51,985 nucleotides of DNA from Burkholderiales bacterium (GTDB taxonomy: Bacteria; Pseudomonadota; Gammaproteobacteria; Burkholderiales; Burkholderiaceae_E), in the NCBI GenBank assembly GCA_017307915.1, contig JAFKGG010000372.1, positions 1 through 51,985 on the forward strand. Reading direction: 5' to 3'. Positions within the stretch are counted from its first letter, which is position 1. Each line of letters opens with the position of its first letter. Shown piece after piece: positions 17,210 to 28,605 of the stretch. Made by a program: the position numbers and the translations under genes. The notes under the pieces were generated by a model. That model saw only the letters and a list, made by a program, of their open reading frames with translations. It was not told the DNA's origin and did no database searches.

Positions 17210-18019
17210 ATGCAGCAAGCATTGATTCCACATCGGCGGCGGCTGTGGCTGTATGCGCTGGCGGCGCTGGTCGTGCTGTTCCTGGTGCTGCCGGTACTGA
17301 TCGTGGTGCCGATGTCGTTTTCCGACTCGCGCATGCTCGACTTTCCGCCGCGCGGCTGGTCGCTGCGCTGGTACGAACGCTTCTTCAGCGCGATCGAATG
17401 GTATGGCGCGCTGCTGACCAGCCTGAAGATCGCCGTCTGCACGGTGCTGCTGGCCACGCCGCTGGGCACGGCGGCGGCCTATGGCATCCACCACGGCCGC
17501 GGGGCGCTGTTGCGGCACCTGCAGACCTTGCTGCTGCTGCCGTTGATGGTGCCGCACATCATCGTGGCGATCGGCATCTTCTACATCTTCGTGCGCCTGC
17601 AGATCCTGGGCAATTTCGCCGGCATCGTACTGGCGCATACGATGCTGGCGCTGCCGTTCGTGGTGGTCACCGTGCTGGCCGGGCTGCGCTCGTTCGATGC
17701 CACGCAGGAGTTGGTGGCGCGCAGCATGGGCTGCACGCGGCTGCATGCGTTCCTGGCCGTGACGCTGCCGCAGATTCGCACCAGCGTGCTGTCGGGCGCG
17801 CTGTTCGCGTTCGTGACCTCGCTCGACGAGGTAGTGGTGTCGATCTTCATCGCCGCCGGCGACAACGTCACGATCACCAAGGTGATGTTCGGCTCGCTGC
17901 GCGACGAGATCGATCCCACGGTGGCCACCGTCAGCACGATCCTGGTGCTGTGCAGCCTGGTGGTGGTGATGGCCGGGCTGGTGTCGGCGCGGCGGCGCTC
18001 CCGGCCGGCCGGGGCGTGA
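17210..18019 (+). CDS. ABC transporter permease (PotC type)
   Basis: A 269-residue inner-membrane protein with about six membrane segments and a clear EAA loop (VARSMGCTRLHAFLAVTLP). MQQALIPHRR begins after a GGCGAG that could act as ribosome-binding site. It is the second half of the transmembrane pore and the last gene of the RidA-to-permease operon. A 7-bp hairpin with no T-run follows at 18036-18054. Confidence 0.94.
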   Translation: MQQALIPHRRRLWLYALAALVVLFLVLPVLIVVPMSFSDSRMLDFPPRGWSLRWYERFFSAIEWYGALLTSLKIAVCTVLLATPLGTAAAYGIHHGRGALLRHLQTLLLLPLMVPHIIVAIGIFYIFVRLQILGNFAGIVLAHTMLALPFVVVTVLAGLRSFDATQELVARSMGCTRLHAFLAVTLPQIRTSVLSGALFAFVTSLDEVVVSIFIAAGDNVTITKVMFGSLRDEIDPTVATVSTILVLCSLVVVMAGLVSARRRSRPAGA

Positions 18020-18035
18020 ACGCCTGCACGATTTC

Positions 18036-18054
18036 GCCGCGCTGATGGCGCGGC
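18036..18054 (+). terminator. Hairpin after the ABC-Rieske operon
   Basis: GCCGCGC and GCGCGGC pair with a 5-base loop, 17 bases after the last permease. A second imperfect stem (AGGCC..GGCCT) follows at about 18056-18073. There is no T-run, so this is a candidate only. Confidence 0.35.
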
Positions 18055-18105
18055 TAAGGCCCTGGTCCAGGCCTCGGTGAGCGGGTGCGCCGAGCCGGCG
18101 AAGCG

Positions 18106-18134
18106 TTGGCCAGTAACTATCATTATGATATCAA
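18106..18134 (+). promoter_or_regulatory. Promoter of the HxlR-MATE pair with a palindromic operator in the spacer
   Basis: TTGGCC (18106-18111), a 17-base spacer and TATCAA (18129-18134) form a reasonable sigma-70 promoter. The perfect 13-bp palindrome TATCAT-T-ATGATA occupies 18118-18130, in the spacer and edge of the -10 box. Its placement would let HxlR repress its own transcription and that of the exporter. TATGAT at 18142 is an alternative -10 box. Confidence 0.5.
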
Positions 18135-18179
18135 CATGCCGTATGATGGCCCTATTGCATCACCAAGCCTCTCCTCACG

Positions 18180-18683
18180 ATGAAGCACAAAAGCTTCGGC
18201 AACATGCAATGCCCGATCGCCCGCAGCCTGGAACGCGTGGGCGAATGGTGGAGCATCCTGATCCTGCGTGACGCCTTCAACGGCTTGAAGCGCTTCGACG
18301 AATTCCAGACCAACCTCGGCATCGCCCCCGCCATGCTGACGCGGCGCCTGAAGGCGCTGGTCGATGCCGGTTTGCTTGAAAAGCACCGCTACAGCGAACA
18401 CCCGCCGCGCGACGAATACCTGCTCACGCCGCGCGGCCGCGATTTCCAACCGGTATTGATCGCGCTGATGGCCTGGGGCAATGCCCACTTCACCCCCGAA
18501 GGCAAGAGCGTGATCGTGGTCGACACGCGCACCGGCCGCGAAGCCGAGCCGGTGATGGTCGATCGCGCGAGCGGCCTGCCGCTCAGCGATCCGGTCTTTC
18601 GCAAGATGCCGGGGCCGGCGGCGGATGAACGCACGCGCCGGCGCCATGGTGGCCGCCCCGCGACGCGGGAGCAGCGCCAATGA
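18180..18683 (+). CDS. HxlR family transcriptional regulator
   Basis: A 167-residue winged-helix protein of the HxlR family. It shows the family cysteine (MQCPIARSLERVGEWWS), then ILILRDAF and MLTRRLKALVDAGLLEK. It is longer than the usual 110-130 residues; the C-terminal 60 residues (after TPRG) are charged and of unknown role. HxlR proteins commonly sense electrophiles or aldehydes and control adjacent exporters or dehydrogenases. Its stop overlaps the MATE start (ATGA), which argues that it regulates that exporter. Confidence 0.92.
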   Translation: MKHKSFGNMQCPIARSLERVGEWWSILILRDAFNGLKRFDEFQTNLGIAPAMLTRRLKALVDAGLLEKHRYSEHPPRDEYLLTPRGRDFQPVLIALMAWGNAHFTPEGKSVIVVDTRTGREAEPVMVDRASGLPLSDPVFRKMPGPAADERTRRRHGGRPATREQRQ

Positions 18684-20056
18684 CGCCGGGCTCAATCGCC
18701 GCAGCGCCTGCCGCGCAGATCGACCCACGCACCCGCCGCCTGCTGCAAGCGCCGATCGTGCCGCTGCTGCTCGGCATGGCCTGGCCCAACGTGCTGATCA
18801 TGGTCGCGCAGGCTTCGATCGGCTTGATCGAAACTTGGTGGATCTCGCATCTGGGCATCGATGCGCTGGCCGGCATGGCACTGGTGTTTCCCGCAGTCAT
18901 GCTGATGCAGATGATCTCGGCCGGCGCGATGGGCGGCGGCATCTCGTCGGCCATCGCGCGTGCGCTCGGCGCCGGGCGGCGGGACGACGCCGACGCGCTG
19001 GTGCTGCACGCCCTGGTGATCAACATCGCACTGGGCCTGAGCTTCTCGACGATCTTCCTGGTCTTCGGCGAATCGATCTATCGGCTGCTCGGCGGCAGCG
19101 GCGCCGAACTCGACGCCGCCTTGACGTATTCGAACGTGGTGTTCGCCGGCAACGTGCTGCTATGGGTCATGAACGCCCTGGCCAGCATCATCCGCGGCAC
19201 CGGCAACATGCTGGTGCCGGCCCTGGTCATCTGCATCGGTGTGCTGCTTCTGGTGCCGCTATCGCCGCTGCTGATCTTCGGCTATGGCCCGCTGCCGGGG
19301 CTGGGCATCGCGGGCGGCGGGCTGGCCTTCCTGATCTTCTACGCCGCCGGCATCGTCGCCATGGGCTGGTACATCGTTTCCGGGCGCAGCACTGTGCACT
19401 TGCGCAAAGGCGCGCTGCGCTGGCCGCCGATGCGCGGCATTCTGCGCGTGGGCGCGGTATCGGCGATCAGTTCGATTCAAACCAATCTGACCATCGCCGG
19501 CGTTACCGCGCTGGTCGCGTCCAGCGCCGGCGTCGGCGCCGTGGCCGGCTTCGGCACCGGTGCGCGCCTCGAATACCTGCTGATCCCGCTGGTGTTCGGC
19601 GTTGGCGCGCCGCTGGTCGCGCTGGTCGGCACCAACGTCGGCGCCGGCCAGCGTGCGCGAGCCTTGCGCATCGCGCTGACCGGCGGCGCGCTGGGCTTCG
19701 CCGTCACCGAGACGATCGGCATCGCGGTGGCGATCTGGCCGCAGCATTGGCTGATGCTGTTCGGCACCGATCCCGAGATGATCGAAACCGGCAGCGCCTA
19801 TCTGCGCATCGCCGGGCCATGCTTCGGCTTCTTCGGGCTCGGCATGGCGCTGTATTTCGCCTCGCAAGGCGCAGGCCGGCTGTTCTGGCCGCTGGTCAGC
19901 GGCTTCATCAGGCTGCTGATCGCGCTGGGCGGCGGTTGGCTGGCGCTGCACCTGACCGGTTCGGTCGATGCGATCTTCGTCGCAATGGGTGCAGCACTGG
20001 TGGTGTTCGGCGCGATGATCTTCGCGGCAGTGAAATCAGGCGCCTGGTTCAGATAG
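18680..20056 (+). CDS. MATE family efflux transporter
   Basis: A 458-residue protein with about 12 membrane segments in two similar halves. The N-terminal domain begins PLLLGMAWPNVLIMVAQ, and the middle repeats start near ISSIQTNLTIAGV. MATE proteins export cationic drugs or metabolites using Na+ or H+ gradients. It is translationally coupled to HxlR. Its stop codon lies only two bases from the stop of the convergent cbbA gene, leaving no room for a terminator between them. Confidence 0.93.
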   Translation: MTPGSIAAAPAAQIDPRTRRLLQAPIVPLLLGMAWPNVLIMVAQASIGLIETWWISHLGIDALAGMALVFPAVMLMQMISAGAMGGGISSAIARALGAGRRDDADALVLHALVINIALGLSFSTIFLVFGESIYRLLGGSGAELDAALTYSNVVFAGNVLLWVMNALASIIRGTGNMLVPALVICIGVLLLVPLSPLLIFGYGPLPGLGIAGGGLAFLIFYAAGIVAMGWYIVSGRSTVHLRKGALRWPPMRGILRVGAVSAISSIQTNLTIAGVTALVASSAGVGAVAGFGTGARLEYLLIPLVFGVGAPLVALVGTNVGAGQRARALRIALTGGALGFAVTETIGIAVAIWPQHWLMLFGTDPEMIETGSAYLRIAGPCFGFFGLGMALYFASQGAGRLFWPLVSGFIRLLIALGGGWLALHLTGSVDAIFVAMGAALVVFGAMIFAAVKSGAWFR

Positions 20057-20058
20057 AT

Positions 20059-21096
20059 TCATCCGTAGCGAGTCGCCATTGCCTCCAGCGGCACCGGCTT
20101 CATACGCGCCGCCTGGCCGGCGCAGCCGAAGGCCTCGAAACGCGCCTTGACGATGGCGCCGGCCGCCCGCCTGGCGGCATCGAGCGCCTTGCGCGGATCG
20201 AACTCGGCCGGCTGCTGCGCAAAGGCGCGGCGCATGGCACCGGTCATCGCCAGGCGGATGTCGGTATCGATGTTGACCTTGCGAACGCCGTTCGCGATGC
20301 CGCGGCGGATCTCTTCGACCGGCACCCCGTAGGTTTCCTTGATCCGGCCGCCGTGCTCGCGGATGATCGCCAACCATTCCTGCGGCACGCTCGATGAACC
20401 ATGCATCACCAGATGCGTATCGGGCACCGCCTCGTGGATGCGCGCGATGCGATCGATGGCCAGAATCTCGCCGGTCGGCTGGCGCGTGAACTTGTAGGCG
20501 CCGTGGCTGGTGCCGATGGCGATCGCCAGCGCATCGACGCCGGTGCGCGCCACGAAATCGCGTGCCTGCCCGGGATCGGTCAGCATCATCTCGCGGCTGA
20601 GCCGCCCTGCCGCGCCGACGCCGTCTTCCTCGCCGGCTTCGCCGGTTTCCAGCGAACCCAGGCAGCCCAGCTCACCTTCAACCGACACGCCGACCGCATG
20701 CGCCAGCTCGCAGACCTTGCGCGTGACGCGGGCGTTGTATTCGTAATCGGCCGGCGTCTTCGCGTCTTCGAGCAGCGAGCCATCCATCATCACGCTGCTG
20801 AAACCGGAGCGGATCGCCTGCTGGCACACGGCGGGCGAGGCGCCATGATCCTGGTGCAATACGATCGGAATGTCGGGATGCGTTTCGGCCGCCGCCAGCA
20901 CCATGTGCCGCAGATACGCTTCACCGGCGTATTTGCGTGCGCCGGCCGACGCCTGCAGGATCACCGGCGATTGCGTTTCCTGCGCCGCTTCCATGATGGC
21001 CTGGATCTGCTCCAGGTTGTTGACGTTGAACGCCGGCACGCCGTAGCCGTATTCGGCGGCATGATCCAGCAACTGGCGAAGACTGACGAGGGCCAT
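20059..21096 (-). CDS. cbbA: Fructose-bisphosphate aldolase class II, Calvin cycle type
   Basis: A 345-residue zinc-dependent aldolase joining dihydroxyacetone phosphate and glyceraldehyde 3-phosphate (and sedoheptulose analogues). Zn and catalytic residues are in the expected segments: [27 protein letters not shown] and NIDTD. The ATG at 21096 has GGAG seven bases upstream, which rules out a 32-residue longer frame. It is the last gene of the cbb operon, 95 bases after the transketolase. Confidence 0.96.
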   Translation of the reverse strand: MALVSLRQLLDHAAEYGYGVPAFNVNNLEQIQAIMEAAQETQSPVILQASAGARKYAGEAYLRHMVLAAAETHPDIPIVLHQDHGASPAVCQQAIRSGFSSVMMDGSLLEDAKTPADYEYNARVTRKVCELAHAVGVSVEGELGCLGSLETGEAGEEDGVGAAGRLSREMMLTDPGQARDFVARTGVDALAIAIGTSHGAYKFTRQPTGEILAIDRIARIHEAVPDTHLVMHGSSSVPQEWLAIIREHGGRIKETYGVPVEEIRRGIANGVRKVNIDTDIRLAMTGAMRRAFAQQPAEFDPRKALDAARRAAGAIVKARFEAFGCAGQAARMKPVPLEAMATRYG

Positions 21097-21191
21097 GGCG
21101 AAACTCCATCGGAATCGTGACGAGCAGCCGGCTACGGCGCGGCATCGGAGAGCTTGCAGGATTGCCGGGTTCAGGCCGCCCGGCACGGCCA

Positions 21192-23279
21192 TCAGGATTC
21201 CGAACTGATCAGGCGCTCATCGGCAGCGTCGAGTGCCGCAGCCGGTGCGCAATGCGCGATGACCAGATCCGCCAGGTGCTCGGCAGTCAATCCGAAATAC
21301 CGGTACAGGTCCGCGGCCGGCGCGGATTCGCCGAATCGATCCACGCCGAGCATGGCGCAGCAGCCGTACTGATGCCACCAGCGCGTGACGCCGGCCTCCA
21401 CGCCGATGCGGGGCAGATGCCGGCCGAGCACCGCTTCGCGCCAACGCACCGGCTGCCGGTCGAACAGCGTCGATGACGGCAGCGACACGACCCGTACCGG
21501 CATGGCGCGGGCATCGAGCAGTTCCTGCGCCGCCATCGCCAGCGCCACCTCCGAGCCCGTGGCGATGATCACCGCCCGTGCGTGATCGCGATCTCTCAGC
21601 ACGTAGCCGCCGCGGCGGATGTCCAGCACCTGCTCCGGCGATCGGTGCTGCGCCGGCAATGCCTGGCGCGACAGCAGCAGCGCAACGGGCCGCCGCTGCA
21701 ACAGCGCCTGCGTCCAGGCCACGGCAGTTTCGGCCGCGTCGCACGGCCGCCAGACGTCGAGGTCGGGAATCATGCGCAGGCTGGCCGCATGCTCGATCGG
21801 CTGGTGCGTGGGTCCATCCTCGCCAAGCCCGATGCTGTCGTGCGTCAGCACGTGCACGACGCGCTGCTTCATCAGCGCCGCCATCCGGATGGCGTTGCGG
21901 CTGTAGTCGCTGAACGTGAGAAAGGTGCCGCCGTACGGGATGAAGCCACCGTGCAGCGCCAGGCCGTTCATGATCGCGGCCATGCCGAATTCGCGCACGC
22001 CGTAGTTGACGTGCCGGCCGCCCGGCGCATCGCCCCGCACCGCACCGCAATCGGGAAAATCGGTGAGGTTCGAACCGGTGAGATCGGCGCTGCCGCCCAG
22101 CAGCTCCGGCACGCGCGCGGCGAGCAATCCCAGTATCTGCTGCGAGGCCTTGCGCGTGGCCACCGCCTCGCGCGACTGGCCCAGACGCGCCATCGCCGCC
22201 AGCATCGTCTGTTCGAAATCGGCCGGCAGATCACCGCGCATGCGGCGCTCGAATTCCGCGGCCAGGGCGGGATGCGTGGCTCGATAGGCCTGCAAGCGCT
22301 CGCGCCAGCACTGGTGGCGCCGCGCCCCGAGGCTGCGGGCGTTCCAACGCTCGGCCAGCGGCGCGGGAATCTGGAACGGTGCATGCGGCCAGCCGAGCGC
22401 CTGACGCGTGGCCGCGATCTCGTCGGCGCCCAGCGGCTCGCCATGCACGCGCGCCGAACCGGCCCGCGCGGGCGAACCCTTGCCGATCGTGGTGCGGCAC
22501 ACGATCAGGCTGGGCCGGTCGGCGCATTGGCGCGCCTGCGCGATCGCCTGCCCCACCGCCACCACGTCGTGCCCGTCGAGCGGCCCCAGCACGTTCCAGC
22601 CATAGGCACGAAAGCGCGCCGGCGTGTCGTCGCCGAACCACGGCGCGACCGGCCCGTCGATCGAGATGCCGTTGTCGTCGTACAGCACGATCAGCTTGTT
22701 CAGCCGCCAGACGCCGGCCAGCGCGCAGGCTTCATGGCTCAGGCCCTCCATCAGGCAGCCGTCGCCGGCGAACACGTAGGTGCGATGATCGACGACCTCG
22801 TGTCCGGGCCGGTTGAACTCGTCGGCCAGCAGCTTTTCGGCCAGCGCCATGCCGACCGCGTTCGCCAAGCCCTGGCCGAGCGGGCCGGTAGTCGTTTCAA
22901 CACCGGGCGTGACGCCTGCTTCCGGATGCCCGGGCGTCTTGCTGTGCAATTGCCGGAAGCGTTCCAGCTCGGCCATCGGCAGCGCGTAGCCGCTCAGATG
23001 CAGCAAGGCATACAGCAGCATCGACGCATGGCCGTTGGACAGCACGAATCGATCGCGATCGGGCCACTGCGGATCGGCCGGATCGTGCCGCAGATGGCCG
23101 TGCCACAGCGCCACGGCCATCTCGGCCATGCCCATCGGCGCACCGGGGTGGCCCGAGCCGGCGCGCTGCACGGCATCCATCGCCAGCGCGCGCAGCGCAT
23201 CGGCCAGTTCGCTGCGCAGACCATTGTCGGGCCGCAATACGCGGGCAGGTTTGTCGGATGTGTGACCGGGGGCGCTCAT
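21192..23279 (-). CDS. cbbT: Transketolase
   Basis: A 695-residue thiamine-diphosphate enzyme that moves two-carbon units in the regenerative Calvin cycle. The cofactor motif begins GDGCLMEG and ends at N about 28 residues later (YDDN). The substrate-binding segments [13 protein letters not shown] and the pyrimidine-domain segment with [10 protein letters not shown] are present, and the length fits. GGAG lies seven bases before the ATG. It follows cbbP by 25 bases. Confidence 0.97.
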   Translation of the reverse strand: MSAPGHTSDKPARVLRPDNGLRSELADALRALAMDAVQRAGSGHPGAPMGMAEMAVALWHGHLRHDPADPQWPDRDRFVLSNGHASMLLYALLHLSGYALPMAELERFRQLHSKTPGHPEAGVTPGVETTTGPLGQGLANAVGMALAEKLLADEFNRPGHEVVDHRTYVFAGDGCLMEGLSHEACALAGVWRLNKLIVLYDDNGISIDGPVAPWFGDDTPARFRAYGWNVLGPLDGHDVVAVGQAIAQARQCADRPSLIVCRTTIGKGSPARAGSARVHGEPLGADEIAATRQALGWPHAPFQIPAPLAERWNARSLGARRHQCWRERLQAYRATHPALAAEFERRMRGDLPADFEQTMLAAMARLGQSREAVATRKASQQILGLLAARVPELLGGSADLTGSNLTDFPDCGAVRGDAPGGRHVNYGVREFGMAAIMNGLALHGGFIPYGGTFLTFSDYSRNAIRMAALMKQRVVHVLTHDSIGLGEDGPTHQPIEHAASLRMIPDLDVWRPCDAAETAVAWTQALLQRRPVALLLSRQALPAQHRSPEQVLDIRRGGYVLRDRDHARAVIIATGSEVALAMAAQELLDARAMPVRVVSLPSSTLFDRQPVRWREAVLGRHLPRIGVEAGVTRWWHQYGCCAMLGVDRFGESAPAADLYRYFGLTAEHLADLVIAHCAPAAALDAADERLISSES

Positions 23280-23304
23280 TGGCGTGCTCCTTCAGGCAAT
23301 CGAC

Positions 23305-24189
23305 TCAGAGGGCGCCCAGAGCGCGCTGCCGCCGCTCCATCATGCGCCAGATGAACGGCGTGAAAATCAGCTGCATCGCCAGTTCCATCTTGCCGCCCGG
23401 CACGACGATGGTATTGGCGCGCGACATCCAGGAATCGTGGACCATGTTCAGCAGATACGGAAAGTCGATGCCCTTGGGATCGGCGAAGCGGATCACGCAC
23501 AGGCTTTCGTCGGCGCTGGGAATGTCGCGCGCGATGAAGGGGTTGCTGGTATCGACCACCGGCACGCGCTGGAAGTTCACGTGCGTGTGCGCGAACTGCG
23601 GCACGATGTAGTTCACGTAGTCGGGCATGCGCCGCAGGATCGTGTCGGTGACCGCCTCGGTCGAGTAGCCGCGCACGTGCTTGTCGCGCCACAGCTTCTG
23701 GATCCATTCCAGGTTGATCACCGGCACCACGCCCACCAGCAGATCGGGATGACGCGCGATGTTCACCTCGGGCGTCACCACCGCGCCGTGCAGCCCCTCG
23801 TAGAACAGCATGTCGGTATCGGCGGGCAGGTCTTCCCAGGGCGTGAAGGTGCCCGGCTCCTGGCCGTAGGGTGCGGCTTCGGCCGCATCGTGCAGGTATC
23901 GGCGCCGGCACCCGCTGCCCGATTCGCCGTAGCGGCAAAACAGCTCCGCCAGCTCGGCGAACAGATTGTTCTCGGGACCGAAATGGCTGAAATGCTCGTT
24001 GCCGGCCGCCTCGGCCTCGGCCTGGCGCTGGCGCATCTCCTTGCGATCGTAGCGATGGAAGCTGTCGCCTTCGATGATGGCGGCGCGCACTTTCTCGCGG
24101 CGAAAAATCTGTTCGAAGGTGCGGGTGACCGACGAAGTGCCGGCCCCTGATGAACCGGTGATGGCGATGATGGGATGGCGCTGGGACAT
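23305..24189 (-). CDS. cbbP: Phosphoribulokinase
   Basis: A 294-residue class I (proteobacterial) phosphoribulokinase that phosphorylates ribulose 5-phosphate to the RuBisCO substrate. The P-loop GSSGAGTSS (about 12-20) is the typical family variant with T replacing K, followed by EGDSFHRYDR. The segments FYEGLHGAVV and INLEWIQK are class I markers. The length is standard. Together with RuBisCO it is diagnostic of an operative Calvin cycle. Confidence 0.97.
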   Translation of the reverse strand: MSQRHPIIAITGSSGAGTSSVTRTFEQIFRREKVRAAIIEGDSFHRYDRKEMRQRQAEAEAAGNEHFSHFGPENNLFAELAELFCRYGESGSGCRRRYLHDAAEAAPYGQEPGTFTPWEDLPADTDMLFYEGLHGAVVTPEVNIARHPDLLVGVVPVINLEWIQKLWRDKHVRGYSTEAVTDTILRRMPDYVNYIVPQFAHTHVNFQRVPVVDTSNPFIARDIPSADESLCVIRFADPKGIDFPYLLNMVHDSWMSRANTIVVPGGKMELAMQLIFTPFIWRMMERRQRALGAL

Positions 24190-24289
24190 GGTTCGCGTTG
24201 GGCTGCCCGAGGTCCGGGCGCAGGTTGACGTTGTGCTTGCGCGGTGACGGCGTTCCGGTGGAAGTGGGTCGCCTCCGAGGGCAGCCGCT

Positions 24290-25390
24290 TCAGCCGCGGA
24301 ACAGGCTTCGTTCAGCGAACAGCGGCGTGCCGGCCTCGCAGCGTTCGGGTTCCTGGTGATAGCGTTCGATGCGCTCGACCTCGTTTCTCGAACCGAACAC
24401 CAGGCCGATGCGCTGATGCAGCTCGCCGGGCGGCACCTGCAGCACCGGCCGGCGCCCGGTGCTGGCGCGGCCGCCGGCCTGCTCGATCAACAGCCCCACC
24501 GGATTGGCTTCATACAGCAGCCGCAAGCGGCCGGCCTTGTTCGGATCCTTGTTGTCGCGCGGATACAGAAACACGCCGCCGCGCATCAGGATGCGATGTG
24601 CCTCGGCCACCATGCTGGCGATCCAACGCATGTTGAAATCCTTGCCGCGCACGCCTGCCCGGCCAGCCAGGCATTCGTCGACGTAGCGCTTGACCGGCGG
24701 CTCCCAGAAGCGGCTGTTCGAACTGTTGATGGCGAACTCCTGCGTGTCTTCAGGCACACGCACGCTCGGGTGCGTCAACATGAATTCGCCCAGGTTGGGA
24801 TTCAGCGTGAAGCCGGCCACGCCGTTGCCCACGGTCAGCATCAGCATCGTCGAGGGGCCGTACAGCGCATAGCCGGCGGCCACCTGCGTCGTACCGGTCT
24901 GAAGAAAGTCGGCCTCGCACACGTCGCGGCCGCTGTCGACCACCGCTTGCGGCGCCCGCAGGATCGAAAAGATGCTGCCCACCGAGACGTTGACGTCGAT
25001 GTTGCTCGATCCGTCCAACGGGTCGAACACCAGCAGATATTTGCCGCGTGGATAAGCGCTCGGAATCTGATGAGGCTGCGGCATTTCCTCGGACGCCATG
25101 CCGGCCAGATGGCCGTTCCATTCGCTCATGCGCAGAAAAATCTCGTTGCCGAGCACGTCGAGCGGCTTTTGCGTTTCGCCGTGCACGTTGAGCTGACCCG
25201 CCGGCGCAGCCTCGTCTGCCGGCTTCGGCATGCCCTCCCCCAAGGCACCGAAGGCAACGATGCGTGCAATCGCCTTGCAGGCCAGCGAAACGTCGAGAAT
25301 CAACGAGTTCAGATCGCCGCTGGCCTGAGGAAAGCGGCGGCGCTGTTCGATCAGGTAGCGGGTCAGGGTCCAGCGTTGCGACAGGGGCAT
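24290..25390 (-). CDS. cbbF: Fructose-1,6-bisphosphatase class I
   Basis: A 366-residue phosphatase. The metal-binding segment [13 protein letters not shown] and KYVDECLAG are as in class I enzymes, and the C-terminal GGRAS segment is present. It removes the C1 phosphate in sugar-phosphate regeneration. The ATG at 25390 ([13 protein letters not shown]) is chosen because the longer frame upstream is unrelated in composition. It sits between cbbX and cbbP; 100-110 bases of uninformative sequence lie on either side. Confidence 0.96.
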   Translation of the reverse strand: MPLSQRWTLTRYLIEQRRRFPQASGDLNSLILDVSLACKAIARIVAFGALGEGMPKPADEAAPAGQLNVHGETQKPLDVLGNEIFLRMSEWNGHLAGMASEEMPQPHQIPSAYPRGKYLLVFDPLDGSSNIDVNVSVGSIFSILRAPQAVVDSGRDVCEADFLQTGTTQVAAGYALYGPSTMLMLTVGNGVAGFTLNPNLGEFMLTHPSVRVPEDTQEFAINSSNSRFWEPPVKRYVDECLAGRAGVRGKDFNMRWIASMVAEAHRILMRGGVFLYPRDNKDPNKAGRLRLLYEANPVGLLIEQAGGRASTGRRPVLQVPPGELHQRIGLVFGSRNEVERIERYHQEPERCEAGTPLFAERSLFRG

Positions 25391-25497
25391 GGCGGGGCTT
25401 CGTAGGGCGGATGGGTGGCTGGGCGAATGGATGAGGCGGCGGACCGACTGATGTAAACGGCGAGGCAATGGGGTCAGGAGGTTTGATGGCCGGACGA

Positions 25498-26493
25498 TCA
25501 AACACCCGGCAAGCGAAGGTCGGCCGTCGCATCCGCCGCATCGGCCGCCTGGAACACGCGGCTGGCGCGAACATCGGCCTCCTGCACGCTGCTCAGCTCA
25601 TCGCGCGTCAGCTCGCGATCGCGCTGCGCGAACAGACGGCTGGCCTGGCGCAGCCGCATCCGGTCGAGCGCATTGCGCACGCTGCGCGCATTGGCGAAAT
25701 GCGGCAGTGCCAGCCGCCGCGTCAGGTACTCGGCGAAAGCGGTCTCGGCGCCCGGGTCGAAGCGGTAGTTCATCGCGGCGAGCATGCGTTGCGCGATCTG
25801 CATCAGCTCGTCGTGCGCATAGTCTGGAAAATCCAGGTGATGCGCGATGCGGCTGCTCATGCCGGGGTTGGACTGGAAAAAGGTGTTCATCCGATCGCCG
25901 TAGCCGGCCAGGATCACGACCAGATCGTCGCGCTGGTTCTCCATCACCTGCAGCAGGATCTCGATCGCTTCCTGGCCGTAGTCGCGTTCGTTCTCAGGCC
26001 GGTACAGGTAGTAGGCTTCGTCGATGAACAGCACGCCGCCCATCGCCTTCTTCAGCACCTCTCTGGTCTTGGGCGCCGTATGGCCGATGTACTGGCCGAC
26101 CAGATCGTCGCGCGTAACCGCCACCAGATGGCCCTTGCGCACGTAGCCCAACCGGTGAAGGATCTCGGCCATGCGCCGCGCCACCGTGGTCTTGCCGGTG
26201 CCGGGGTTGCCGGTGAAGCTCATGTGCAAAGAAGGCGCCTGCGCCTGCAGGCCGAGCCCGGCGCGCAGCCGGTCGATCACCAGCAGCGCTGCGATGTCGC
26301 GGATGCGCTGCTTGACCGGCGCCAGGCCGACCAGGTCGCGATCGAGTTCCTCCATCACGGCTTCGATGCGGCTGTCGCGCAGCACCTCACCGACGGTGCG
26401 GGCAGGCGACGGCAATGACGGCGACGCCAGCGGTGTCGGCGCGGCCGCGACAGTCGGCGTCGAACCCGCGATGGCATACAGCGGCTGGCTCAT
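25498..26493 (-). CDS. cbbX: CbbX, AAA+ red-type RuBisCO activase
   Basis: A 331-residue AAA+ protein. Walker A is GNPGTGKTT (about 95), the pore segment is [12 protein letters not shown], and Walker B is [10 protein letters not shown]. CbbX hexamers pull on the extended C-terminus of red-type RuBisCO large subunits to release inhibitory sugar phosphates. Its presence beside cbbLS is an independent sign that the RuBisCO is form IC. The first 35 residues ([18 protein letters not shown]) are a variable, disordered leader. The ATG at 26493 starts 28 bases after cbbS. Confidence 0.96.
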   Translation of the reverse strand: MSQPLYAIAGSTPTVAAAPTPLASPSLPSPARTVGEVLRDSRIEAVMEELDRDLVGLAPVKQRIRDIAALLVIDRLRAGLGLQAQAPSLHMSFTGNPGTGKTTVARRMAEILHRLGYVRKGHLVAVTRDDLVGQYIGHTAPKTREVLKKAMGGVLFIDEAYYLYRPENERDYGQEAIEILLQVMENQRDDLVVILAGYGDRMNTFFQSNPGMSSRIAHHLDFPDYAHDELMQIAQRMLAAMNYRFDPGAETAFAEYLTRRLALPHFANARSVRNALDRMRLRQASRLFAQRDRELTRDELSSVQEADVRASRVFQAADAADATADLRLPGV

Positions 26494-26521
26494 GGCGTTT
26501 TCCGTGTCGATGGCAGCCGGC

Positions 26522-26956
26522 TCAATAACGCTGCATCTCGGGCCGCTCGGCGGCATAGCTGTGCACCGTGTAACGGATCGTGCGCCCGCTGGCCTCCTGC
26601 CGCATCAGTCCGAAACCCGGCTCGCTGGACGGACGATTGACGATGAAACTCATCGCCACCGACTCGATACCGCGCGTCGAGTCGAACGCCATCAACCGGA
26701 TATAGTGATTGGGGAAGGTACTGCGGCACGCATTCAGTTCCAGCATCACGCCGGCGGCATCCTTCAGGTCGAACATCGGCATGCCGAACATCTCCCAATA
26801 GGTATTGCGCGGATGCGGATCGTCGGTGTACTCGATGCTCCATGCGTAGCCCTTGCCGAAGCCGTACTCGATCTGCTGCACGATTTCGGCATCGCTCAGA
26901 TCAGGCAGAAAGCTGAACTGACCCTGGGTCACGCGGCCGGTGGGATTGGTCATCAT
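26522..26956 (-). CDS. cbbS: RuBisCO small subunit, red type
   Basis: A 144-residue small subunit with a C-terminal extension ([26 protein letters not shown]) that is diagnostic of red-type form IC/ID enzymes, in which it builds a beta-barrel in the central channel. The N-terminal [13 protein letters not shown] and the central [11 protein letters not shown] fit. ATGATG offers two adjacent starts; GAGG lies ten bases before the first. Confidence 0.97.
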   Translation of the reverse strand: MMTNPTGRVTQGQFSFLPDLSDAEIVQQIEYGFGKGYAWSIEYTDDPHPRNTYWEMFGMPMFDLKDAAGVMLELNACRSTFPNHYIRLMAFDSTRGIESVAMSFIVNRPSSEPGFGLMRQEASGRTIRYTVHSYAAERPEMQRY

Positions 26957-27003
26957 CGCGTCGGTTCCTCGATGGTTGGCGGTGCTGGACGGATCGCCGG
27001 CGC

Positions 27004-28604
<1,601 letters not shown>

Positions 28605-28605
28605 C

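Noticed and set aside
21582..23354. Plus-strand open frame opposite transketolase
   Set aside because: Shadow of cbbT; no start site or family match.
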